Assembly: GCF_030010625.1 (NCBI RefSeq)
Contig: NZ_JASCXN010000030.1
Span: forward strand, 39,220 to 103,219
Direction: 5' to 3'
From: Streptomyces sp. CC208A
GTDB taxonomy: Bacteria; Actinomycetota; Actinomycetes; Streptomycetales; Streptomycetaceae
DNA: 64,000 nucleotides
The position numbers were made by a program, and so were the translations under genes. This document shows, piece after piece, positions 1-6,808 of this stretch. The notes beneath the pieces are model-generated. The model was not told the origin of the DNA and did no database searches. It saw nothing but the letters and a program-made list of their open reading frames with translations. Every line of letters starts with the position of its first letter. Positions within the stretch are counted from its first letter, which is position 1.

Positions 1-1091
1 CGGGCCGCGCCCGCCGCGTCCCGCCCGAAGGCGTCCGCGTCCTCGTCGCAGGTCCACTCGCCGTACCCGGCGTCCGGGAACTGGAGCTGGAAGGAGCGGA
101 AGCCGAGCTCCCGCATCGCGTCCAGCTTCCGGGTCAGCGCCGCCACGTCCGCGTCCGAGGACAGGCACATGGACTGGGCCGGCGCCACCGCCCAGCCCAG
201 CGTCACGTGGTTGGCCCTGGCCCGCTCGGCCAGCGCCCGGAACCCGGCCCGCTGCGCCTCCGGGTAGGGCTCGCGCCACTGCGCCTTGCGGTACGGGTCG
301 TCACCGGGCGCGTAGAGGTACCGGTTCTGCTTGGTGCGGCCCAGGAAGCCGACCATCGCCAGGCGCTGCTCCGTCGTCCACGGCGTGCCGTAGAAGGCCT
401 CCGCGACGCCCCGCTCGGCGGTGCCGGGCCAGTCCCGGACGACGACGCCCGGCACCCGGCCGCCGACGCCGTCAGGACCCTCGCCGAGGAGCTGACGGAG
501 CGTCTGCACCGCGTGGAACAGACCGTCCTCGCCCGTCCCGTCCAGGACCACGGTGTCCCGGCCGCCGAAGCGTCCGGTGGCCAGCCGGTAGCCGCCGTAC
601 GGCAGGTCGGCCCGCTCGGCCACCCCGAAGGAGGCGAGCGCCTCCTGCGCGGCCTCCCCGGACGGCCCCGAGGCCCGGACGACCGGGCCCGCGCCCGGCA
701 GCCCCTCGTGCACGGTCCGCACCCCCGCGTCGGCGAGCAGCCTCCGCAGCGCGATCAGGGCGTACGGGTCGGCGTCCTCGTCCGCCACCAGGGTCACCCG
801 CTCCCCGAGCCGCACGTCGGGCCCCGCGGCGGTCAGCGACTGCGGCCGGGGCCACACGGCGGGCACGGCGGGCGTCTCCGCGCGCGTGCCCCCGGTCCGG
901 GGCGCGGGCACGGCGGGGAGCGCGAAGGGCCCCGCGGGGGCCGCGGGCGAGGCGGCCAGGTCGGGCACCGCGGCGGGCGGCGGGACGGCGGCCGCGGAGC
1001 CGGGCACGGCGCCGGCGAGGAATCCGCCGATGACGGCGGCGGCGACCGCGGTCGCCGTACGCGGTCCGCGTCCCGGACGCACGGGGGTCAC
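1..1091 (-). CDS. GH84-type beta-N-acetylglucosaminidase, secreted (3' part outside window)
   Basis: This gene runs off the left edge; only its N-terminal 363 codons are present. The start is a GTG at 1091 with GGGAGA about 6 nt upstream. A twin-arginine-free signal peptide with an Ala-rich core spans about residues 12-36. A carbohydrate-enzyme N-terminal domain follows to about residue 210 (VWPRPQSLTAAGPDVRL and YGGYRLATGRFGGRDTVVL). The GH84 catalytic barrel then begins with GVAEAFYGTPWTTEQRL, YLYAPGDDPYRKAQWREPYP and FRSFQLQFPDAGYGEW. In GH84 enzymes these blocks bind GlcNAc and carry the catalytic aspartates; the family removes terminal beta-linked GlcNAc from glycoconjugates outside the cell. 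The usual Asp-Asp pair appears here as Pro-Asp, so activity should not be assumed. The gene is divergent from the malQ unit. Confidence 0.82.
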   Translation of the reverse strand, partial: MTPVRPGRGPRTATAVAAAVIGGFLAGAVPGSAAAVPPPAAVPDLAASPAAPAGPFALPAVPAPRTGGTRAETPAVPAVWPRPQSLTAAGPDVRLGERVTLVADEDADPYALIALRRLLADAGVRTVHEGLPGAGPVVRASGPSGEAAQEALASFGVAERADLPYGGYRLATGRFGGRDTVVLDGTGEDGLFHAVQTLRQLLGEGPDGVGGRVPGVVVRDWPGTAERGVAEAFYGTPWTTEQRLAMVGFLGRTKQNRYLYAPGDDPYRKAQWREPYPEAQRAGFRALAERARANHVTLGWAVAPAQSMCLSSDADVAALTRKLDAMRELGFRSFQLQFPDAGYGEWTCDEDADAFGRDAAGAA

Positions 1092-1391
1092 GGAGGTCTC
1101 CCTTCACCAGGTCCGGGACCCGCCGGAACGTCAGGGGCGGGCCCTGCCCGGCCGATTGGTCACGGGCGGATCACGAGCCCACCACCCGTCGTACGGAGGT
1201 GTCAATGCGACAGGGCGAAGTGTCGGCTTTGCCCGGTGAACCACCGGCGAGCTGTCGTCCTTTCGCCGCGTTCCCCCGGTAAAAGGGGCAAAGTGCGGCG
1301 CGGTGGGTAGGGCTCACTCGTCGCACCCCGCGGCCGACGGCCACCAGCCGCCCGGCCGGCCACCCTGTCGAGACGAAACCGGGAGACCCCC
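1092..1391. promoter_or_regulatory. Divergent intergenic region between GH84 gene and malQ unit, with a small palindrome
   Basis: This 300-nt gap holds the promoters of both divergent units. It contains a perfect 6-3-6 palindrome, ccggtgaaccaccgg (1233-1247), which could be an operator. A TAGGGC hexamer near 1306 is a possible -10 element for the rightward unit. No coding sequence is convincing here. Assignment of the palindrome to a maltose or GlcNAc regulator would be a guess. Confidence 0.35.
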
Positions 1392-1631
1392 GTGACCACG
1401 ACCGCCCGTCACCCGTCCGGACGGATACGGATCCCGCGCCAGCCCACCGCCGGCGGCACGCCGCTGACCGGCGAGCCCGCGCAGGACGCCACCGCGCCGC
1501 TGACCAGCGAGCCGCCGCTCGCCACCGCCGCGCCCCTCATCAGCGAGCCGCCCCACACCGGCGCGGCCCCCCTCACCAGCGAGCCCACCGCCCCCGCCGC
1601 CTGGGGCGCCACGGAGCCCCCAGGAGTGTGA
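1392..1631 (+). CDS. Small repetitive protein (four 12-residue PLTSEP-type repeats), coupled to malQ
   Basis: A 79-residue ORF starts with GTG at 1392, preceded by a good ribosome binding site (GGGAGA, about 6 nt away). Its TGA stop lies one base before the malQ start, so translation is probably coupled. Residues 1-23 are basic (MTTTARHPSGRIRIPR). Residues 24-71 are four tandem 12-residue units, each starting PLTGEP, PLTSEP, PLISEP or PLTSEP and ending in Ala-rich sequence. There is no membrane segment, Cys or recognised domain. The sequence is probably disordered. It could be a genuine small protein, a translated leader that governs malQ, or a fortuitous ORF; the ribosome binding site and tight junction favour translation. 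No function is proposed. Confidence 0.5.
   Translation: MTTTARHPSGRIRIPRQPTAGGTPLTGEPAQDATAPLTSEPPLATAAPLISEPPHTGAAPLTSEPTAPAAWGATEPPGV
1461..1604 (+). repeat. Four tandem 36-bp coding repeats
   Basis: Four 36-bp units encode PLTGEPAQDATA, PLTSEPPLATAA, PLISEPPHTGAA and PLTSEPTAPAAW. The nucleotide core of each unit is close to ctgaccagcgagccg. The repeat length is exact and in frame, which points to duplication within a coding sequence. Confidence 0.8.
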
Positions 1632-1632
1632 A

Positions 1633-3720
1633 GTGACCCTGGCCCGCCTCGCCGCCCGACACGGCGTCGCCACCGCGTTCAGCCCGTCCGAGGGCGTCAC
1701 CGTGCCCGTGCCCGAGACCACCGTGATCGCGGTGCTCGGCGCCCTCGGGGTCGACGCCACCACCCCGGAGGCGGTCGCCGCCTCCCTCGGCGCGGCGGAG
1801 CGGGCCGAGCGGGAGCGGCTGCTCCCGCCCACCCTCGTCCGGCACACCGACGACGGGCCGCTCCGCCCGCCCGCGGGACTGCCCGACGGGACCCTGCTGC
1901 GGGTCGCCACCGAGACCGGCGAACTCCACGAGGGCGACGACTGGGCCCGGCTGCCGCTCGGCGTGCACACCGTGGACGCCGAGGCGCCCGACGGGCGCAC
2001 CGGCCGCGCCACCCTGATCGTCGCCCCCGCGCGGGTCCCGGCCCCCGCCACGCGCGCGTACGGCCTGCTCGTCCAGCTCTACTCGCTGCTCTCCGAGCAC
2101 TCCTGGGGCATGGGCGACCTCGGCGACCTGCGGGAGCTCGTCTCCTGGGCGGGCCGCGCGCACGGCGCCGGGTTCGTCCAGGTCAACCCGCTGCACGCGG
2201 GCGTGCCCGGCGCGCCCTCCGACCCGTCCCCGTACCGCCCCTCCTCGCGCCGCTTCCCCGACCCCGTCCACCTGCGGATCGAGCGGATCGCCGAGTACGC
2301 CCACCTGGACGCCGGGCCGCGCGAGGAGATGGACCGGCTCCTCACCGCCGCCGCCGAACTCCGGGAGGGCGTCCTCGCCAAGGGCGCCACCATCGACCTG
2401 GACGCCGTCCGGGCGCTCAAGCTCCGTGCCCTGGAGCTCGTCACCGCCGTCGACCTCGGCCCCGGCCGCCGCGCCGAGTACCACGACTTCCTCGCCGAGC
2501 GCGGCCGCGCCCTGGAGGACCACGCCACCTACCAGGCCCTCGCCGAACGGCACGGCCCCCGCTGGCGCTCCTGGCCCGAGGCGCTGCGCACCCCCGAGGG
2601 CGCCGCGGCGGCGGCCCGCGCCGACGCGGAGCTGGCCGCCCGGGTCGACTTCCACTGCCGGCTCGCCTGGCTGACGGACCGGCAGCTCGCCGAGGCCGCC
2701 GACGCGGCCCGGGAGGCCGGGATGACGGTCGGGATCGTCCACGACCTGGCCGTCGGCGTCCACCCGGAGGGCTCCGACGTCTGGGCCCGGCAGGGCGACT
2801 TCGCCGCCGGGATGTCGGTCGGCGCCCCGCCCGACGCCTTCAACTCCCGGGGCCAGGACTGGGGCCTGCCGCCGTGGCGCCCCGACGCCCTCGCCGCCGC
2901 CGGGTACGCCCCGTACCGCGGTCTGCTCCGCGAACTCCTGCGGCACGCCGGGGCCCTGCGCATCGACCACGTGATGGGCCTGTTCCGGCTCTGGTGGGTG
3001 CCGGAGGGCCGCGAGCCCACCGAGGGGACCTACGTCCGGTACGACGCCGAGGCGATGCTCGCCGTTCTCGTCCTGGAGGCACACCGGGCCGGCGCCCTCG
3101 TCGTCGGCGAGGACCTGGGCACCGTCGAGCCGGGCGTCCGCGAGGCCCTCGCGGGGCGCGGGGTGTTCGGCACCTCGGTGCTCTGGTTCGAGCGGGACTG
3201 GGCGGGCGGCGGCGCCCCGCTGCCGCCGGGGGCGTGGCGCACCGACTGCGTGGCCACCGCCACCACCCACGACCTGCCGTCCACCGCCGCCCGGCTCTCC
3301 GGCGACCACGTGCTGCTGCGCCACCGGCTCGGGCTGCTCGGCGGCGACCTGGAGCGCGAGCGGACCGCCGACGCGGCGGAGACCGCCGAGTGGCTCGGCC
3401 TCCTCCAGCGGCTCGGGCTGCTCCCGGAGGGGCCGGGGGACGAGGAGGCCGAGATCCGGGCCGTCCACCGCTTCCTGGCCCGCACCCCGGCCCGGATGGT
3501 CGGGGTGTGGCTGCCGGACCTGGTGGGCGACCGCCGGCCGCAGAACCTGCCGGGCACCTGGGACGAGTACCCCAACTGGCGGCTGCCGGTCGCGGGCCCC
3601 GGCGGGCAGCCGCTCACCCTGGAGCAGCTCGCCGCCTCGCCCCGGGCGCACGCCCTGCTGCGGACCGCCGCGGAGGGGGCCGGAGCCCGTACGGCACCCC
3701 CGGGCGCGCGGGCCGTCTAG
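1633..3720 (+). CDS. malQ: 4-alpha-glucanotransferase (amylomaltase, GH77)
   Basis: This 695-residue cytoplasmic enzyme transfers alpha-1,4-glucan segments between maltodextrins, releasing glucose, in maltodextrin and glycogen metabolism. GH77 hallmarks are visible: the substrate-binding segment QVNPLHAGVPGAPSDPSPY near residue 190-215, the nucleophile block ALRIDHVMGLFRLWWVP near 440-455, the acid/base block VVGEDLGTVEPGV near 490 and the third-aspartate block ATTHDLPSTAARLSGDH near 540. The actinobacterial-type N-terminal extension (LARLAARHGVATAF) is present. The GTG start at 1633 has AGGAG about 7 nt upstream inside the end of the repeat ORF. Length fits bacterial MalQ of the long type. 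A small membrane protein follows 20 nt after the stop. Confidence 0.95.
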   Translation: MTLARLAARHGVATAFSPSEGVTVPVPETTVIAVLGALGVDATTPEAVAASLGAAERAERERLLPPTLVRHTDDGPLRPPAGLPDGTLLRVATETGELHEGDDWARLPLGVHTVDAEAPDGRTGRATLIVAPARVPAPATRAYGLLVQLYSLLSEHSWGMGDLGDLRELVSWAGRAHGAGFVQVNPLHAGVPGAPSDPSPYRPSSRRFPDPVHLRIERIAEYAHLDAGPREEMDRLLTAAAELREGVLAKGATIDLDAVRALKLRALELVTAVDLGPGRRAEYHDFLAERGRALEDHATYQALAERHGPRWRSWPEALRTPEGAAAAARADAELAARVDFHCRLAWLTDRQLAEAADAAREAGMTVGIVHDLAVGVHPEGSDVWARQGDFAAGMSVGAPPDAFNSRGQDWGLPPWRPDALAAAGYAPYRGLLRELLRHAGALRIDHVMGLFRLWWVPEGREPTEGTYVRYDAEAMLAVLVLEAHRAGALVVGEDLGTVEPGVREALAGRGVFGTSVLWFERDWAGGGAPLPPGAWRTDCVATATTHDLPSTAARLSGDHVLLRHRLGLLGGDLERERTADAAETAEWLGLLQRLGLLPEGPGDEEAEIRAVHRFLARTPARMVGVWLPDLVGDRRPQNLPGTWDEYPNWRLPVAGPGGQPLTLEQLAASPRAHALLRTAAEGAGARTAPPGARAV

Positions 3721-3728
3721 GCGTTCGC

Positions 3729-3734
3729 TACTTT
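3729..3734 (+). promoter_or_regulatory. Possible -10 element (TACTTT) of a leaderless gene
   Basis: TACTTT lies 6 nt before the GTG at 3741, and no Shine-Dalgarno sequence is present. This spacing matches other likely leaderless starts in the window. No good -35 is visible in the end of malQ, so the call is weak. Confidence 0.3.
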
Positions 3735-3740
3735 GGCACC

Positions 3741-3971
3741 GTGGACAAGAAGAACGCCCTGCGCGCCGGCGCCGTCGCGGCCGGTACGACGCTGATGATG
3801 CTGCTCATGTCGTCCCCCGCGCTCGCGCTGACCCGCGACGACGGTGACGACCCGGCCCCCAAGCTGGAGGTCATCGAGACCATCGGCCTGTTCGTGGCCC
3901 TCCCGCTGGCGCTGTTCCTGGGCATCGTCGGCCTGGTGATGGTCCTCGACAAGTCCCGCAAGAAGGCGTAA
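3741..3971 (+). CDS. Small two-segment membrane protein
   Basis: A 76-residue protein starts with GTG at 3741 and begins MDKKNALRAGAVAAG. A hydrophobic N-terminal segment (about residues 8-29, ending SSPALA) looks like a signal peptide or first membrane helix. A short acidic stretch (TRDDGDDPAPK) follows, then a second membrane helix (about 47-69) and a basic tail (DKSRKKA). The topology suggests a cytoplasmic tail and a short extracytoplasmic loop. The gene lies 20 nt after malQ and ends at two strong hairpins. Its codon use matches its neighbours. It resembles small conserved Streptomyces membrane proteins, but no function is known to me. Confidence 0.75.
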   Translation: MDKKNALRAGAVAAGTTLMMLLMSSPALALTRDDGDDPAPKLEVIETIGLFVALPLALFLGIVGLVMVLDKSRKKA

Positions 3972-3978
3972 GCCCCGT

Positions 3979-4051
3979 GGGGAGGCGCACCCGCCTCCCC
4001 CCGTTCGTTCCCGAGGGCGCCGCACGGCCACGCAGGCCGTGCGGCGCCCTC
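3979..4051. terminator. Two tandem hairpins, bidirectional terminator
   Basis: The first hairpin has a perfect 9-bp stem (3979-3987 with 3992-4000) and a 4-nt loop. The second has a perfect 17-bp stem (4013-4029 with 4035-4051) and a 5-nt loop. They sit between the convergent small membrane protein gene and the marR-type gene. There is no long T run, as is usual in Streptomyces. Confidence 0.85.
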
Positions 4052-4072
4052 GCGCGTCCGCGGGTGGGCGGC

Positions 4073-4606
4073 TCAGGCCGTGGTGGCGAGCAGCTTGCGC
4101 AGCAGTCCTTCGAGCTGGTGCGCCTCGTCGGGGGTGAGCGCCGCCTCCAGCGCGGCGCGCTGCCGCTCCAGACCGGCGCCGACGGCCTGGTCCACCAGGG
4201 AGCGGCCCTGCTCGGTGAGGGTGACCCTGAGCCCCCGCCGGTCGTTCGGGTCGGGGCTGCGGGTGAGCAGTCCGGCCTTCTCCAGCTTGTCGAGGCGGCC
4301 CGTCATCCCGCCGGTGGTGATCATCAGGGTGGCGGTCAGCTCGCGCGGCGAGAGCGTGTACGGCTCTCCTGACCGCCGCAGCGTGGCGAGCACGTCGAAC
4401 TCGCCCAGCGACATCCCCCCGTACGGCGCGTAGGCCTTGTCCACCTTGGCGCGCATGGCGGCGGCGAGCCGGTAGATCCGCCCGAAGACCGCCATCGGCA
4501 GGGTGTCCAGGTCGGGGCGGACCGCGGCCCACTGGTCGGCGATGGCGTCGACGGCGTCGTGTCCGGGGCCGGGGACGTGTCCGGGACCGGGGATGTGCTT
4601 CTCCAT
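4073..4606 (-). CDS. MarR-family transcriptional regulator
   Basis: This 177-residue winged-helix regulator probably represses the divergent EamA transporter gene and itself. The MarR core is clear: LAAAMRAKVDKAYAPYGG, the recognition helix region LSPRELTATLMITTGGMTG and the wing-basic segment SPDPNDRRGLRVTLTEQG. The chosen ATG at 4606 (MEKHIPGPG) has GGGAG about 8 nt upstream. A 27-codon upstream extension is in frame but would run into the operator region and lacks support. The N-terminal 20 residues are Gly/Pro-rich (GPGHVPGPGH). An A+T-rich palindrome lies 83 nt upstream of the start. Ligand is unknown; such pairs often respond to phenolic or toxic compounds exported by the neighbouring transporter, which is inference here. 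Confidence 0.88.
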   Translation of the reverse strand: MEKHIPGPGHVPGPGHDAVDAIADQWAAVRPDLDTLPMAVFGRIYRLAAAMRAKVDKAYAPYGGMSLGEFDVLATLRRSGEPYTLSPRELTATLMITTGGMTGRLDKLEKAGLLTRSPDPNDRRGLRVTLTEQGRSLVDQAVGAGLERQRAALEAALTPDEAHQLEGLLRKLLATTA

Positions 4607-4688
4607 GGCCCCAGTCTCCCGCTCCTCCGGCTCGACGACAAGCAAGCGACTTGAAAGTAAGCGACTCAGCAGCAAGCCTCTTGCCAAT

Positions 4689-4712
4689 AATTAGCTTAGT
4701 GCTAAGTTAATT
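4689..4712. promoter_or_regulatory. Probable MarR operator (A+T-rich palindrome)
   Basis: An 11-2-11 inverted repeat (aattagcttag, tg, ctaagttaatt) has 10 of 11 matching pairs. It is strikingly A+T-rich in an otherwise 70 % G+C region and lies between the divergent marR-type and eamA-type starts. Size and symmetry fit MarR dimers. A partial direct repeat (aagcgact, near 4644 and 4660) lies beside it. Confidence 0.65.
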
Positions 4713-4773
4713 ACTGCCAAGCCAGTCGGACTCCGGTCCACTGGCGCCGCACCGCTTCAGGGGGAGTCCCGCC

Positions 4774-5709
4774 ATGTCCCGCAAGGCCGCCGTCGTCGCA
4801 CTCACCGCCCTCGCCCCGGTCTCCTGGGGCTCGACCTACTTCGTGACCACCGAGTTCCTGCCGCCCGACCGGCCGCTGCTCACCGGCCTCCTGCGGGCCC
4901 TGCCGGCCGGTCTCCTGCTCCTCGCGCTGACCCGCAAGCTGCCGAGCGGCGCCTGGTGGTGGAAGTCGGCGGTCCTCGGCGCCCTCAACATCGGCGCCTT
5001 CTTCCCGCTGCTCTTCCTCGCCGCCTACCGGCTCCCCGGCGGGGTCGCCGCCGTCGTCGGCTCCGTCGGTCCGCTCCTCGTCGTCGGCCTCGCCGCCCTG
5101 CTCCTCGGCGACCGGCCCACCGTCAGGACCCTGACCACCGCCGTCGCCGCCGCCTTCGGCGTCAGCCTGGTCGTCCTCAAGGCCGGGGCCGCGTTCGACG
5201 CCGTCGGGGTGGCCGCAGGGCTGCTCTCCGCCCTCTCGATGTCCGTCGGCGTCGTCCTCACCAAGCGCTGGGGCCGCCCCGAGGGCGTCGGTGCCCTCGC
5301 GCTCACCGGCTGGCAGCTCACCGCGGGCGGCCTGGTCATCCTGCCGGTCGCCCTCCTCGTCGAAGGCCCCCCGCCCGCCCTCACCGGCACCCACCTGGCC
5401 GGCTACGCCTACCTCGCCTTCGGCAACACCGCGATCTCGTACTTCCTCTGGTTCCGCGGCATCGAGCGGCTGAGCGCCGCCTCGGTCACCCTCCTCGGCC
5501 CCCTCTCCCTGATCACCGCCGCCGTCATCGGCTGGGCCGCCCTCGGCCAGTCCCTCGGCCCCGTCCAGCTCCTCGGCATGGCCCTCGCCTTCGGCGCCAC
5601 CCTCGCCGGCCAGCTCACCCCGAAGGCCCCGAAGGAACCGAAGGAACCGAAGGCATCCGAGGCCCTGAAGGCCCCCGCCGCGCCCGCCCCGGCACCCGCA
5701 CACCGCTGA
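4774..5709 (+). CDS. EamA/RhaT-family (DMT) transporter
   Basis: This 311-residue inner-membrane protein has about ten hydrophobic helices arranged as two EamA repeats. Key blocks are APVSWGSTYFVTTEFLPPDRP (first helix, with the WGS/T motif), RALPAGLLLLAL, and the second repeat GYAYLAFGNTAISYFLWFRG and LLGPLSLITAAVIGWAALGQ. DMT exporters move metabolites or drugs out by proton exchange; the substrate cannot be read from sequence. The ATG at 4774 follows AGGGGGAG at normal spacing. The C-terminus carries a 30-residue charged Lys/Pro/Ala tail (KAPKEPKEPKASEALKAP) that looks like local repeat expansion. The divergent MarR regulator and the palindrome between them suggest substrate-induced derepression. 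Confidence 0.88.
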   Translation: MSRKAAVVALTALAPVSWGSTYFVTTEFLPPDRPLLTGLLRALPAGLLLLALTRKLPSGAWWWKSAVLGALNIGAFFPLLFLAAYRLPGGVAAVVGSVGPLLVVGLAALLLGDRPTVRTLTTAVAAAFGVSLVVLKAGAAFDAVGVAAGLLSALSMSVGVVLTKRWGRPEGVGALALTGWQLTAGGLVILPVALLVEGPPPALTGTHLAGYAYLAFGNTAISYFLWFRGIERLSAASVTLLGPLSLITAAVIGWAALGQSLGPVQLLGMALAFGATLAGQLTPKAPKEPKEPKASEALKAPAAPAPAPAHR

Positions 5710-5735
5710 CCGCCCCGCCCGCCCCGTACGACCGC

Positions 5736-5766
5736 CACCGGCCCCCGCCCCCCCCGGGGGCCGGTG
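5736..5766. terminator. Hairpin after the EamA gene
   Basis: A perfect 12-bp stem (5736-5747 with 5755-5766) encloses a C7 loop. It lies between the EamA gene and the downstream LysR gene, immediately before the LysR -10 element. Confidence 0.75.
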
Positions 5767-5769
5767 CCG

Positions 5770-5775
5770 TAGGTT
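5770..5775 (+). promoter_or_regulatory. -10 element (TAGGTT) of a probably leaderless lysR-type gene
   Basis: TAGGTT ends 6 nt before the ATG at 5782 and there is no Shine-Dalgarno sequence. Transcription would therefore start at or next to the A of ATG. The preceding hairpin separates this promoter from the EamA transcript. Confidence 0.5.
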
Positions 5776-5781
5776 GCGCCC

Positions 5782-6750
5782 ATGACCGAGTGGGACATCA
5801 AGAAGCTCCGGATCCTGCGTACCCTCCGGGACCGGGGCACCGTCACCGCCGCCGCCGAGGCGCTGCTCATGACCCCCTCGGCCGTCTCGCAGCAGCTCAC
5901 CAACCTCGCGAAGCAGCTCGGGGTGCCGCTCCTGGAGGCGCACGGGCGGCGGGTGCGGCTCACGGGTGCCGCGCATCTGGTGCTGCGTCACGCCGAGGCC
6001 GTCTTCGCCCAGTTGGAGCGGGCCGACGCGGAGCTCGACGCGCAGCGGCGCGGGGAGGCCGGGCGGGTCAGGGTCGCCGCCTTCTCCACGGCCGTTCCCG
6101 CGCTCGTCGTCCCGGCCGTCCTCCGGCTCCGCGCCGAGCGCCCCGGGCTCGACCTGCGGGTCCGCGAGGCCGAGGCGGCGGAGGCGTACGAGCTCCTCGC
6201 GGCGGGTGACGTCGACCTCGCGCTCTCCCTCGCCGCCCACGCCCCCACCGCCGGGGACGCCCGCTTCACCCGGGTCCCGCTCCTCGCCGACCCCCTCGAC
6301 CTCGCCCTCCCCGCCGGCCATCCGCTCGCCGACGCCCCCGGCCTCCGGCTCGCCGACCTCTCCGGGGAGCCCTGGATCTTCGGTGGCTCCGGGCCCTGGT
6401 CGGAGATCACCACCGCCGCCTGCGAGGCCGCCGGCTTCGTCCCCGAGCAGGCCCACAGCGCCGCCGGCTGGACCGCCATCCTCGCCCTCGTCGAGGCCGG
6501 CATGGGCGTCGCGCTCGTCCCCCGGATGGCCGCCGCCGAGCGCCGTACCGGCGTCGTCACCCGGGTCCTCTCCGCCGACCAGCCCCGCCGCCATGTGGTC
6601 GCCGCCGTCCGCCGGGGCGCCGAGGAAGGACCGGCGCTCGCCCCCGTCCTCGCCGCCCTCCACCGCGTCGCCGCCGACCGGGGGACCGGGGACCGGGAGG
6701 CCGGGGGCCGGGAGGCCGGGGACCGGTCGGCAATCATTCAGGAAAACTGA
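5782..6750 (+). CDS. LysR-family transcriptional regulator
   Basis: This 322-residue protein has the LysR helix-turn-helix at residues 3-62: KKLRILRTLRDRGTVTAA, LLMTPSAVSQQLTNLAKQLG and LLEAHGRRVRLTGAA. The periplasmic-binding-like effector domain follows (about 90-300), with VRVAAFSTAVPALVVPAVL and AGMGVALVPRMAAAE. The last 25 residues are a Gly/Asp/Arg repeat (DRGTGDREAGGREAGDR) that looks like recent expansion. It precedes allantoicase by 58 nt on the same strand. LysR genes usually control a neighbour, so candidate targets are allantoicase or the transporter upstream. No T-N11-A site was confirmed. The effector is unknown. Confidence 0.88.
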   Translation: MTEWDIKKLRILRTLRDRGTVTAAAEALLMTPSAVSQQLTNLAKQLGVPLLEAHGRRVRLTGAAHLVLRHAEAVFAQLERADAELDAQRRGEAGRVRVAAFSTAVPALVVPAVLRLRAERPGLDLRVREAEAAEAYELLAAGDVDLALSLAAHAPTAGDARFTRVPLLADPLDLALPAGHPLADAPGLRLADLSGEPWIFGGSGPWSEITTAACEAAGFVPEQAHSAAGWTAILALVEAGMGVALVPRMAAAERRTGVVTRVLSADQPRRHVVAAVRRGAEEGPALAPVLAALHRVAADRGTGDREAGGREAGDRSAIIQEN

Positions 6751-6808
6751 AAAGAACCGTCGAAAACATTCGATGGACCTGAGGCTTCCGGCGCGGGAGA
6801 GTCAGGAC

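Noticed and set aside
1573..3651. Long antisense ORF opposite malQ (692 codons)
   Set aside because: It mirrors the G+C-rich third positions of malQ, has no recognisable domain and no ribosome binding site.
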